Below are positions 1 through 8,331 of a stretch of 64,000 bases of DNA, in pieces (position 1 is the first letter of the stretch; every line of letters starts with the position of its first letter). Source of the stretch: Lysinibacillus antri (lineage in GTDB: Bacteria; Bacillota; Bacilli; Bacillales_A; Planococcaceae); assembly GCF_003977595.1 (NCBI RefSeq), contig NZ_RYYR01000011.1, positions 90,014 through 154,013 of the forward strand. Direction: 5' to 3'. The notes beneath the pieces are model-generated. The model was not told the origin of the DNA, did not search any database, and saw only the letters and a list, made by a program, of their open reading frames with translations. The position numbers were made by a program, and so were the translations under genes.

Positions 1-1163
1 TCATATTCCCGCATTAACAATTTCAAAAGAGTCGTTTTGCCAGAACCGGTTTTCCCTACAATGCCAAGGGTCTCTCCACGTTTTAATTCAAAGTGGATAT
101 GTTTTAAAGCGCTTACTTGCTCACCTGGGAATGTAAAATTTTCTAGTTCGAAACGAATATCTCCTTTTGGCTGTTGATCGATGGCATCTGGTTTATCTTG
201 TATGTCCATCGGTACACCGAGCAGCTCTTCAATACGATCATAAGAAGCGGACCCGCGCTCGAGTATGTTAAACAACATTCCAAAGGCAAGCATGGGCCAA
301 ACAAGCAAACCTAAGTAAGTATTAAAGGCAATTAAATCACCAATCGTCATCGTTCCATCGACAATAAATTTAGCGCCAAATGCAAGACTAAGCAAAAAAC
401 TAATGCCTACGATGAGACTAATCGTTGGATCAAATAATGAATCTACCTTTGCTACTTGCATATTCTTTTCAACGACGGAATTCGAAAGAGATTTAAACTC
501 TTCTATATCTTCTTTTTGCTGACCAAATGTTTTGATCACTTTTATTCCTGAAATACTTTCTTGGGTTTTATCATTTAAATCCGAAAACGCTGCTTGTGCA
601 ACGCCAAAACGCTTATGCAATAGTTTTCCGTAATAACTCGTAGAAAGCGCCATAAAGGGCATCGGAATCAATGCAATGAGAGTAAGACGCCAATCGATTG
701 TAAATGCCATGGCTAAAATGACAAATCCACCTGTTGCAATGGAATCAAAAAGAGTGAGTATTCCAACCCCGGCAATTTGTTGAACAGCGGAAATATCGTT
801 GGTCGCATGTGCCATTAAATCGCCTACTCTACGGCTCTGGTAAAAGGACGGACTCAATTTCGTAAAGTGTGAAAAAAGTTTTTCCCTTAACGTTTTGGCC
901 AAATAATTTGATGATCCAAAGATTAATAACCGCCAATAAAATCGTAAAAGATACATGAATAGTGCAACTAAGACAAGAATGGTCATCCATTTTACTAACG
1001 ATGCTGGCGTTAGATGTTTCGCAGCAATTTCATCAATTATATACCCAATAATTTTAGGAGGAAGTAAATTTAAAATGGCGACAAATGTAAGCATAATTAG
1101 TCCAATGATATATTCTTTCTTCTTCTCGATAAAAAACCATTTCAATTTAAAAAATACTTTCAA
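1..1163 (-). CDS. BmrC-like multidrug ABC half-transporter, 5' part only (cut by window edge)
   Basis: About 387 codons of a fused permease-ATPase are visible; the C-terminal half of the ATPase lies outside the window. Translation starts at a TTG (1161-1163) placed just after a GAAGAAGGTG ribosome site. The N-terminal part is a six-helix type-1 exporter membrane domain, followed from about residue 340 by an ATP-binding domain whose Walker A (GKTGSGKTT) is near the left edge. Residue pattern and start region (LPPKIIGYIIDEI, then FYQSRRVGDLMAHATNDI) closely resemble B. subtilis BmrC/YheI, one half of the BmrCD drug exporter; this is from memory of that family. The partner half is not in the window. 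The exported substrate cannot be read from sequence. Confidence 0.85.
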   Translation of the reverse strand, partial: MKVFFKLKWFFIEKKKEYIIGLIMLTFVAILNLLPPKIIGYIIDEIAAKHLTPASLVKWMTILVLVALFMYLLRFYWRLLIFGSSNYLAKTLREKLFSHFTKLSPSFYQSRRVGDLMAHATNDISAVQQIAGVGILTLFDSIATGGFVILAMAFTIDWRLTLIALIPMPFMALSTSYYGKLLHKRFGVAQAAFSDLNDKTQESISGIKVIKTFGQQKEDIEEFKSLSNSVVEKNMQVAKVDSLFDPTISLIVGISFLLSLAFGAKFIVDGTMTIGDLIAFNTYLGLLVWPMLAFGMLFNILERGSASYDRIEELLGVPMDIQDKPDAIDQQPKGDIRFELENFTFPGEQVSALKHIHFELKRGETLGIVGKTGSGKTTLLKLLMREY

Positions 1164-1266
1164 AAGTTCACCTTCTTCTCTTCTCTATGAAAATATGATT
1201 ATTCCTTCGATTCTAGAAATATTTATCTTATAAAATAAACCATTTTATCTAAAATTCAAAATAAAA

Positions 1267-1299
1267 GTCTACCAAAAGACAAAGTAGTTTTTGGTAGAC
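1267..1299 (-). terminator. Intrinsic terminator after the transglutaminase-like gene
   Basis: A perfect 11-bp inverted repeat (GTCTACCAAAA at 1267-1277, its complement at 1289-1299) is followed on the minus strand by a T-rich run. It lies 10 bases beyond the stop codon of the gene at 1310-1933. Confidence 0.8.
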
Positions 1300-1309
1300 G
1301 TTAACTTTA

Positions 1310-1933
1310 TTAAAAATTAATGACAGAGGGTAAGTCATTTTGGAACATTTTATGGGCATCTGTACTTCTTTCAAGTACGACCATTGCCTCTACATTTGGT
1401 TTTGTATAAATGATGGGATAATCTTTCTCTCCATTGTTTTCATTTGGTTTAAAAGGGAGTATTTCTCCATGAATTGAAAACTCCCCTCGCACCCCGGCTT
1501 TATTGCCACGCGCATCTAATCGAATCCAACGATTTAAAGATGGCAGGAACACTGCATTTAGCGCGTGTAGTACATAGAAGTTGTCCTTATTTCGATCAAT
1601 AAGCAAACGCTGATAACAAAAACCTGTTGGAATCATTTGAGATCGTAAAAGAGATGCAAGTAAATTTGCTTTAGCAAAACAGACGCCTTCTCCATATTTG
1701 AGCACGTCGGATGCTTTGCAAGGAACATATTGACTCTCAATATCTAATGATTGCAAAATAGTATCTCTGACAAATTCATAGGCAATTTTCACTTTTTCTA
1801 CATCGGCTTGTCCTTCTGAAAATAATACGTTTGTTTTTTGTCGAATGCTTTCGTGGGAAAAATTAACAACAGGAAGTTCAGTTAAATAGTCTCCTAAATC
1901 AATTGATTCAGCAACTAAATTCATCATAACCAC
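1310..1933 (-). CDS. Transglutaminase-like domain protein
   Basis: A 207-residue cytoplasmic-looking protein with no signal peptide or membrane segment. It carries the transglutaminase/protease-like core: Cys85 in GEGVCFAKAN, His123 in VLHALN and Asp140 in RLDARG, the Cys-His-Asp triad of the transglut_core family. Bacterial members are often cysteine peptidases or of unknown substrate rather than true crosslinkers, so the reaction is not assigned. It is a single-gene unit: a terminator follows at once and the upstream neighbour is separated by about 200 bases holding another terminator. The start could also be Met3 or Met4 of the MVMMN run; the first Met is kept here. Confidence 0.8.
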   Translation of the reverse strand: MVMMNLVAESIDLGDYLTELPVVNFSHESIRQKTNVLFSEGQADVEKVKIAYEFVRDTILQSLDIESQYVPCKASDVLKYGEGVCFAKANLLASLLRSQMIPTGFCYQRLLIDRNKDNFYVLHALNAVFLPSLNRWIRLDARGNKAGVRGEFSIHGEILPFKPNENNGEKDYPIIYTKPNVEAMVVLERSTDAHKMFQNDLPSVINF

Positions 1934-2079
1934 CCCCGAACAAATAAATAGTTACATCTATTATACATTTAAAGTAAATCTATTAGCTAGTATTATAATT
2001 TTAAATATTTGAATTTTTAGAAATATAACTTATTTGAATGAAATATGTAGAATCCCTGTGAAATATAAGAGCAAACAAA

Positions 2080-2121
2080 AAACTGGAGAAGAGATGTCCA
2101 TGCTACTCTCTTCCCCAGTTT
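2080..2121 (-). terminator. Intrinsic terminator of the ABC-2 exporter operon
   Basis: A 15-bp inverted repeat with one G-U pair (2080-2094 with 2107-2121) is followed on the minus strand by TTTTGTTT, just past the stop of the permease gene. Confidence 0.85.
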
Positions 2122-2132
2122 AATGAATGATT

Positions 2133-3383
2133 TTAAGTTGTTACTTTTAATACAGTTTTAATTTTTTGAATAAGTCCACCGCTACTATAAGTTAACACAC
2201 TACGTTTGTAGAAGGATAAACTTAACAGATAACATGCCACAACGCTTAAAATTAGGACAAGGAATGATAAAATTGGTTCAATAGCGGAAATATCTGTTGC
2301 ACCAATTCGCATGGGCATCACCATACCAGATGTCAATGGGATATAAGAAAAGATCTTAATTAATAACGTATCTGGATTGCCTATTCCCGATAACATCACA
2401 TAGAATCCGATTAATGGAATCATAATGGCTGGTGTCATTACTTGGGAAGCCTCTTCTGGTTTAGATACAAGGGAACCAAATAAGGCGCCAATAATTAAAT
2501 ATAAGAATATCGTTAAAACTAAAAATCCGAGTACATAAAGAACATACGTTATGGATAGTTCGTCAATAACGGACTGCACCATTGTCCATTTTGCTCCGTC
2601 GTCTGTAAAAACAACATACGCAATCAGCACACCAAAAATAATCGCCATTTGTGTAAGAGCTAATAAAAATACACCAAATATTTTGGATTGAAGATGGGTA
2701 CTCGGTTTCACACTAACAAGTAACATTTCCAAAGCACGAGAGCCTTTTTCAGTTGCTACATCTGTTGTAATCATCGATAGGAAGGCCATGATGAAAAAGT
2801 AAATGACAATCCCAGCTAAGTAGGATACCCACATCCCTGCTTGCTTTTCATCTTCACTTTTCCCGCCTGCGATCGTTTCATTTAAATTGGTCATCGTTAC
2901 ATTTGGTGTTGAGTTTAAAATCCGATCTGCATCTTGAGCAGACAAATTAAGATTTCCAATTCCATAAATTTTCCCTGCATATTGAATGAGAGATGAAATG
3001 GTTGATTGATCATTTAATTTTAGTGGTGTATACGTTGCAATATCCGCGCTTAAATTTTCATTTTCTTCTGCGATCAGTACAACAGCATCTAAATTGCCCT
3101 CTTTTACATTTGCATGTAAGGTTTCAATGGATTCTGTTGGGAAACTAAAATTGACATCATCGGTTGAATTGAAAATAGACTCTAAATCAACCGTCGTTTC
3201 GTTTACAACGGCAACTTCTAACGCATCCTCTTCATTTACAAAAATTGCTTTAATATCAGACCAAAACATAAATACGGTAATGGCAGCGACATAGAGTAAG
3301 GTCATTAAAATGAACGATTTTGAGCGCAGTTTTTGGAAATACAGTTGTTTTAGTAATATAGAGAACTTACGCATGTTCGCCAC
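2133..3383 (-). CDS. ABC-2 type exporter permease (NatB/YhaP-like)
   Basis: A 416-residue membrane protein with one N-terminal helix (about 20-42), a long extracytoplasmic domain (about 45-185) and five to six C-terminal helices (about 190-400): the ABC2_membrane_3 layout of B. subtilis NatB and YhaP. The length fits YhaP better than the shorter NatB. It overlaps the end of the ATPase gene upstream by 17 bases, so the two are translationally coupled; Met4 (MRKF) is an alternative start. Family members export sodium or other small compounds, but the substrate here is unknown. A conserved-looking TTDVATEKGSRALEMLLVS segment precedes the second helix, as is usual in the family. Confidence 0.85.
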   Translation of the reverse strand: MANMRKFSILLKQLYFQKLRSKSFILMTLLYVAAITVFMFWSDIKAIFVNEEDALEVAVVNETTVDLESIFNSTDDVNFSFPTESIETLHANVKEGNLDAVVLIAEENENLSADIATYTPLKLNDQSTISSLIQYAGKIYGIGNLNLSAQDADRILNSTPNVTMTNLNETIAGGKSEDEKQAGMWVSYLAGIVIYFFIMAFLSMITTDVATEKGSRALEMLLVSVKPSTHLQSKIFGVFLLALTQMAIIFGVLIAYVVFTDDGAKWTMVQSVIDELSITYVLYVLGFLVLTIFLYLIIGALFGSLVSKPEEASQVMTPAIMIPLIGFYVMLSGIGNPDTLLIKIFSYIPLTSGMVMPMRIGATDISAIEPILSFLVLILSVVACYLLSLSFYKRSVLTYSSGGLIQKIKTVLKVTT

Positions 3384-4272
3384 CTACCTTCTCTTTGAAA
3401 ATTTCATCTAATGATAAATAATCTAAACTGAATTTTTCAATATAACTGCCATTTGAAACAACTTCAAAGATTGGTTTTGCAAAGCTCTCATCCATTAATG
3501 TTAAAACATATTCATCCCGAACTTTTTTCACTTCTTTTACGCCAGCCATTTTCGCAAGGTCTTCTTGGTGTACATCGGTACGAATGGTAAGTTTCGTTTT
3601 CCCGTATTGTTTCTTTAAGTCTAGTAAACTACCTGAGAATAAAGAGACACCCCGCTTTAAAATACATAAATGATCACACAATTCTTCGACGTTATCCATT
3701 TGGTGACTCGAGAATAAAATGGTCATCCCTTTTTCTTTTAAAAATAGAATGGCATTTTTTAATAAATCTCGATTGACTGGATCTAGTCCGCTAAAAGGTT
3801 CATCTAAAATGAGAAATTTCGGTTGGTGTATGAAACTAGCAATTAATTGGACTTTTTGTTGGTTTCCTTTCGATAACGTTTCGGCTTTATCGTTTCGCTT
3901 TTCTTCTAAGTCGAAACGGTTCATCCAAAAATCAATTTCCTTTTTTAGCTCTGTCCGATCCATACCGCGCAAATGTCCGAAAAAATATAGTTGCTCCTCT
4001 ACTTTCATTTGAGGGAAGATACCGCGCTCTTCCGGTAAGTACCCAAGCCAATCCCGATTAATTTTTTTAATCGGTGTTCCCTCCCAGGTGATGGACCCTG
4101 CAGTTTGATCTTGTAAATCTAAAATCATACGGAAGGTTGTCGTTTTACCAGCACCATTTTGACCAATTAATCCAAATATTTCCCCCGTGCCAATAGTGAA
4201 ATTTAAATCGTTCACTGCTGTAAAGTCTTTATATTTCTTCACAACATGTTGTAATTGAAGTGTCAATTCCAT
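3367..4272 (-). CDS. ABC transporter ATP-binding protein (NatA/YhaQ-like)
   Basis: A 301-residue ATPase with Walker A GQNGAGKTT (about 38-46), signature LSKGNQQKV (about 134-142), Walker B FLILDEPFSGLDP and a switch His in SSHQMDN. The C-terminal 75 residues form the extra domain seen in drug/sodium ABC-2 ATPases, where one ATPase gene serves one permease gene. First gene of a two-gene operon with the overlapping permease. The ABC-2 family assignment is firm; equating it with YhaQ (298 residues) is based on length and organisation only. Confidence 0.88.
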   Translation of the reverse strand: MELTLQLQHVVKKYKDFTAVNDLNFTIGTGEIFGLIGQNGAGKTTTFRMILDLQDQTAGSITWEGTPIKKINRDWLGYLPEERGIFPQMKVEEQLYFFGHLRGMDRTELKKEIDFWMNRFDLEEKRNDKAETLSKGNQQKVQLIASFIHQPKFLILDEPFSGLDPVNRDLLKNAILFLKEKGMTILFSSHQMDNVEELCDHLCILKRGVSLFSGSLLDLKKQYGKTKLTIRTDVHQEDLAKMAGVKEVKKVRDEYVLTLMDESFAKPIFEVVSNGSYIEKFSLDYLSLDEIFKEKVGGEHA

Positions 4273-4338
4273 AACTCCTTTCTTGTTGGTGCCTGATACA
4301 CAAACAATTCGGAGTAGTCAGAATCATTTCTGTACCAG

Positions 4339-5277
4339 TCACTTTTGATTTATAAAAGAATGAACGGTTTGGATTGTTTTTTCGATTTCTTCTTGAAAGA
4401 TTTCATTTTTCGTAAAAAAGCTATGGATTAGTCCTTTTGCCATTAATTGTTCCACATAGACGCCAGAACTTTTCAAGTAATCCCCATAAGCAATCCCTTC
4501 ATCTCGTAACACATCATTTTCTGCCACAATAATGAGTGCAGCAGGTAATCCTGTCACATCTTTTGCTTTCAATGGTGCAACATAAGGATTATTTTTTTGT
4601 GAGTCCTCTTCTAAATAATAGTTTCCAAACCATTCCATATCTTTTTTGTTCAAACCATACCCTTCCGCAAACTCATAGTAGGAAGGTGAATCATATGTTA
4701 GTTCCGTCACTGGATACAATAAAATTTGTGAAGCAATGGTTGGGCCATTTGCTTGTTTCGCTTGTAATGTGACAACCGTCGCTAAATTTGCACCAGCGCT
4801 GTCTCCCATTACGGAGATTTTCTCTGGAATGCCATGAATCGCTTGGATATTTTTAGTTACCCATAAAAATACATCATAGGCATCATACATCGGAATGGGA
4901 AATTTATATTCTGGCGCTAAACGATAGTCCACTGATACAACAATCGAATTCGTCATAGAAGCAAGCATCTGGCAAGAAGCATCACTCGTTTCAATACTAT
5001 TGAGTACCCACCCTCCGCCATGATAATAAATAATGACTGGAAATGGTCCCTCTCCTATTGGTCTGTATAGTCGGATTTTGATTTGTTCCCCATCTCGAAC
5101 CGTTATCCATTGATCCGTAATCGTGGATAGATTAACGTTCGTTGGTAAATTTACTTTTTTTGCTGTTGCACGTAGTTTTCGCACTTCTGCTGGTGTCATT
5201 GTATGTAAAGGTGGTTGTTGGTTAAAGGTTTGCAAATATTGTTGTGCTTTCAATAATAGATTTGGCAATGCCATCAC
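4339..5277 (-). CDS. Alpha/beta hydrolase, HSL/acetyl-esterase family
   Basis: A 312-residue soluble esterase of the hormone-sensitive-lipase type. The oxyanion motif HGGG is at 86-89, the nucleophile Ser160 sits in GDSAG, and Asp255 (ENDVLRDEG) and His285 (IHSFF) complete the triad. Expected activity is hydrolysis of short-chain acyl esters. No signal peptide. It is separated from the ABC operon by about 65 bases without an obvious terminator, so read-through into the ABC genes is possible. Start at the first Met of MMALP; the second Met would be equally good. Confidence 0.88.
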   Translation of the reverse strand: MMALPNLLLKAQQYLQTFNQQPPLHTMTPAEVRKLRATAKKVNLPTNVNLSTITDQWITVRDGEQIKIRLYRPIGEGPFPVIIYYHGGGWVLNSIETSDASCQMLASMTNSIVVSVDYRLAPEYKFPIPMYDAYDVFLWVTKNIQAIHGIPEKISVMGDSAGANLATVVTLQAKQANGPTIASQILLYPVTELTYDSPSYYEFAEGYGLNKKDMEWFGNYYLEEDSQKNNPYVAPLKAKDVTGLPAALIIVAENDVLRDEGIAYGDYLKSSGVYVEQLMAKGLIHSFFTKNEIFQEEIEKTIQTVHSFINQK

Positions 5278-5633
5278 GTCCTTTTATCTCGCATTATCGG
5301 TTAATATCTTGATTTCCTATATATTTAGTATGAATTAATACTAACTGTTTCACTAGGAATTATCAACCCATCTGATAAAAAAATGCAAGATTTCCCTTTT
5401 GACGTATGTAGTGACATCACTTTGATCAACATGTGCAACCATAAATGGCCAATAGCGAATTTTGTTTTTAAAACCACCAATAATGCGAACTTACTAAAAT
5501 GAAGAATGGGACAAAGGTGTATTTCCGTACAAAATTACTATAGGCATCTAACATTTTTCTCTATTAACAATCCAACTTTTCTCTCTTTTCCTTTCGTTAG
5601 TAGGTATTTAACCAGTTGAAAAACTTGTTATGA
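5278..5633. other. Gene-free stretch, nothing clear
   Basis: About 350 bases between the divergently transcribed esterase and cotD genes. I see no ORF with a ribosome site, no strong hairpin and no repeat. The right end probably holds the cotD promoter. Confidence 0.5.
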
Positions 5634-5642
5634 CATAAGTTA
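5634..5642 (+). promoter_or_regulatory. Possible sigma-K -10 element upstream of cotD
   Basis: CATAAGTTA matches the sigma-K -10 consensus CATANNNTA and lies about 40 bases before the cotD start. A clear -35 at normal spacing was not found, so this is a tentative call supported mainly by the late-sporulation function of the gene. Confidence 0.35.
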
Positions 5643-5682
5643 TTCATGTAAGTACTATTTTAAAAAAGGAGGAGAATTTATT

Positions 5683-5997
5683 ATGCGTAATAGAAATTGC
5701 GGTTGTGGCAGAAAAACAGTACATTGTTGTCCGCCAAACATTCATCCAACTCGAGTTGCACCAGCACGAGTATCCCCAACACAAGAAGTGGTGAAAACAA
5801 ATATCTTTAATACAGTCGTTCCCCACTACCATCCAGTACACACTAGAACAGTAAATCGCCATTACACACATCATCAACACTACTTCCCACAAACTCAATC
5901 CGTTGAAAATGAGTATTTCGAAAATCAAAGAAATTGTGGTACGCCAGAAAACCCAAATCCAAACTGTTTCCCTGTACGTAGAAGATTTGGTTTCTAA
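5683..5997 (+). CDS. cotD: CotD-family inner spore coat protein
   Basis: A 104-residue His-, Pro- and Cys-rich protein preceded by a strong AAAGGAGGAG site. The central segment (FNTVVPHYHPVHTRTVNRH followed by HQHYFP) matches the core of B. subtilis CotD, and N-terminal cysteine pairs (CGCGRKTVHCC) plus a C-terminal Cys-containing tail are typical. CotD is deposited in the inner spore coat during late sporulation under sigma-K and GerE. This copy is longer than the 75-residue B. subtilis protein because of extra N- and C-terminal segments. It is monocistronic and followed by a strong terminator. Confidence 0.85.
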   Translation: MRNRNCGCGRKTVHCCPPNIHPTRVAPARVSPTQEVVKTNIFNTVVPHYHPVHTRTVNRHYTHHQHYFPQTQSVENEYFENQRNCGTPENPNPNCFPVRRRFGF

Positions 5998-6015
5998 TAT
6001 AGTGTTTTAGTACGC

Positions 6016-6049
6016 CCTGCTTTCTCCAACAACTGCTGGAGAAAGCAGG
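6016..6049 (+). terminator. Intrinsic terminator of cotD
   Basis: A perfect 13-bp stem (6016-6028 with 6037-6049) followed by CTCTTTTATT on the plus strand. The minus-strand telA-like gene ends 9 bases away and may share the hairpin, though its T-run is poor in that direction. Confidence 0.88.
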
Positions 6050-6057
6050 CTCTTTTA

Positions 6058-7212
6058 TTACATACGTTTTAACTTTTCATATTCCAATTGAAGGGCTTCA
6101 ATGCGTTTTCTACCTTCATCACGATTGCGAATTGTTTCGGCTTGAATTTGTTTTGTTTCTTCAATTCCTGCCATAATCGTTTGCCATGTTTTTTCAATTG
6201 TTTCGATTTTGATGCTTGGACTACCAGCAGATCGTGCAATATTCACACTGTTTTGGCGAATGTTTTCGGCATTTCGAACAAGCATTTCATTTGTGCGCTT
6301 ATCCAATTCATTCATGGAGTCCGCCACTAGTTTTTGGCGTTGTATTGTCACTGCATGAATAAGACCTTGCTTAAAAATAGGGATCGTTGTTACAAAGGCT
6401 GAATTAATTTTCCCGATTAAGTGATTGTTTCCTTGTTGAATCATTCGAATTTGTGGTGCAGCTTGGAAAGAAACTTGCTGCGCCATTTCTAAATCGTAGC
6501 GACGTTGCTCTAACAGTTCCATTGTACGGCGTAGTGTTTCAAGTTCCATTATGGCCTCTTGATCCCCTTCGTTCGCACGTTGATCTAATAGGGGCAGTTG
6601 TGGTCGAAGTTGGTCAAGCTTTACTTCAATGGCTGCTACATGTTCACTTAAACTCTGGAAGTAATGTAAGTTTTGGTCATACATTTGTTCTAATTCTATT
6701 GTATTTTTTTTCATTTCAAGTTCGTACTTTGTAATTTCATTGTAAATCGCATCGACTTCTTTATTCATTGTGTCGTACTTAGATAAAATCTTTTCTAACT
6801 GTTCCTTCCCTTTACTAAACAAACGCTTTAGAAGACCTGCCTTTTTCTCTTCTTTAAAGTCTTGTGGGTCAAAACGGTCCATAATTTTATTCAGGTTATT
6901 AATTAGTTCACTAGATTTTTCAAGCTTACTTGTACGAATGGAAGAAAGCATTCGATCAGAAAACTTTGAGATTGCCGTTGCCGTTTCTTTTCCGAATTCG
7001 AGGACAGCAATTTGATTTTTATAGTCAATTTTTTCTGCAAGAGCTACTACTTGAGGTTCTTCTTTTAAAGCAAGTTGACGTTTTTTAATTTGGGACATTT
7101 CTTCTTGCGATACGAGTTGAACTGGTTGTGGGATTGGTTCCATCACTTCATTTACAGGTTCATATTTTTTTGCATCTAAATCTTCAAATAATGGATTTGT
7201 TTGTTCAGACAT
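6058..7212 (-). CDS. TelA-family (toxic anion resistance) protein
   Basis: A 384-residue soluble, highly charged, helical protein of the TelA/KlaA family (PF05816), similar in size to B. subtilis YceH. Typical features are the N-terminal segment before AVLEFGKETATAISKFSDRML (about 90-110), a long coiled coil (about 110-260), and the C-terminal QNSVNIARSAGSPSIKIETI region. The family is named for tellurite resistance but its mechanism is not settled; many members act in envelope stress responses alongside TerD-like proteins. No TerD/YceC-E gene is adjacent here, so this copy is uncoupled from its usual operon. Confidence 0.85.
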   Translation of the reverse strand: MSEQTNPLFEDLDAKKYEPVNEVMEPIPQPVQLVSQEEMSQIKKRQLALKEEPQVVALAEKIDYKNQIAVLEFGKETATAISKFSDRMLSSIRTSKLEKSSELINNLNKIMDRFDPQDFKEEKKAGLLKRLFSKGKEQLEKILSKYDTMNKEVDAIYNEITKYELEMKKNTIELEQMYDQNLHYFQSLSEHVAAIEVKLDQLRPQLPLLDQRANEGDQEAIMELETLRRTMELLEQRRYDLEMAQQVSFQAAPQIRMIQQGNNHLIGKINSAFVTTIPIFKQGLIHAVTIQRQKLVADSMNELDKRTNEMLVRNAENIRQNSVNIARSAGSPSIKIETIEKTWQTIMAGIEETKQIQAETIRNRDEGRKRIEALQLEYEKLKRM

Positions 7213-7448
7213 AAAAAATCCTCCAATTTCTCTATATACTAAAATATCTTTTTTTCATTTACAGATTGACCAAATTGCATCTATACAAAACATACGAATA
7301 CGTGCCATAAAAAGTTTCATTTCTCTAGTAATATTTCGTTTTTTATAAAACAATTGCGGCACTATTGTTGTGATGTTGCTCAAGTTGGGTTAACTACTAT
7401 GAACATTTATTTCGACATGATCGGACAAACTCCCTTTCCCAAAAAGAA

Positions 7449-7475
7449 AATCCTGCTTCTTAAGGAAACAGGATT
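7449..7475 (-). terminator. Intrinsic terminator of the SDR gene
   Basis: Stem 7449-7459 with 7465-7475 (11 bp, one G-U pair), followed on the minus strand by TTCTTTTT. Confidence 0.8.
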
Positions 7476-7482
7476 AATATTT

Positions 7483-8274
7483 TTAGAGAGCATCGCCTGA
7501 GCCACCATCAATATTTACGGATGTTCCAGTGACATAGGATGCGGCATCAGAAACTAAAAATGTGATGACATTGGCTGCTTCATGCGTTTCACCAATGCGT
7601 CCAAGAGGAATGGTTTTCCCAATCTCTTTCGAATAGTCTTCCCAAGAATCGTTTGGCATTGCTCGTTGCCAGCGTTCTTCAATTTGCCCGCTTCGAATTA
7701 AGCCGATACAAACCGCATTGACACGAATGTTGTACTTGCCTAAATCTTTACTCATTGCTTTTGTCAAAGTAAGCCCTGCTGAACGACTTACCGTTGTTGG
7801 CAAGCTTGACTCAGGTGGTGTTTTCGCTAGAACGGCTGATAGATTTAAGATAGCTCCACCTTTTTGTTCTTTCATATAAGGTAGTGCAAACTTTGAACAA
7901 TGAATGGCACCGAAAAGCTTTAAACTTAAATCGGTATGCCATAATGCTGTATCAACATCTTCAAAAGAGTTCGCAGAGGAAGTTCCTGCATTATTAACTA
8001 AAATGTTTATTTTCCCAAAATGCGCTATGGTTTCATCGATGAGACGTTTGCAATCTTCCTCTTTTGAAACGTCTGCTGCCACCGTTAATACTTCTTCCCC
8101 TGTTTCGTTCTTGATCCATTCTTTTGCTTCCTTTAATGTCTCTTCATGACGAGCTGCAATGGCAACTTGTGCGCCTTCTTTTACTAATTGAAGTGCAGTG
8201 TAAAGGCCGATTCCTTTGCTTGCTCCTGTAATAATTGCTACTTTCCCTTTTAGTCCTAAATCCATATGAGACAA
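7483..8274 (-). CDS. SDR-family protein lacking the canonical Tyr-Lys pair
   Basis: A 263-residue Rossmann-fold protein of the classical short-chain dehydrogenase/reductase size. The cofactor motif TGASKGIG (about 18-25), NNAG (about 94-97) and the C-terminal SYVTGTSVNIDGG motif are intact, as is a Ser after the fifth strand (NLSAV). However, where SDRs carry YxxxK, this protein reads TVSRS directly before AGLTLTK, so both the catalytic Tyr and Lys are absent. It may bind NAD(P)H without normal dehydrogenase chemistry, or belong to a divergent subfamily. The likely start is the first Met; Met4 (MDLGLKGK) is an alternative. Monocistronic. Confidence 0.82.
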   Translation of the reverse strand: MSHMDLGLKGKVAIITGASKGIGLYTALQLVKEGAQVAIAARHEETLKEAKEWIKNETGEEVLTVAADVSKEEDCKRLIDETIAHFGKINILVNNAGTSSANSFEDVDTALWHTDLSLKLFGAIHCSKFALPYMKEQKGGAILNLSAVLAKTPPESSLPTTVSRSAGLTLTKAMSKDLGKYNIRVNAVCIGLIRSGQIEERWQRAMPNDSWEDYSKEIGKTIPLGRIGETHEAANVITFLVSDAASYVTGTSVNIDGGSGDAL

Positions 8275-8331
8275 CCCCTTTTGTTACCATACTAGTAAGA
8301 TTATACAAAATACTTGTGTGCTGTGTGTAGA

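Noticed and set aside
955..1233. Plus-strand frame antisense to the BmrC-like gene
   Set aside because: A shadow of the minus-strand transporter gene with no ribosome site.
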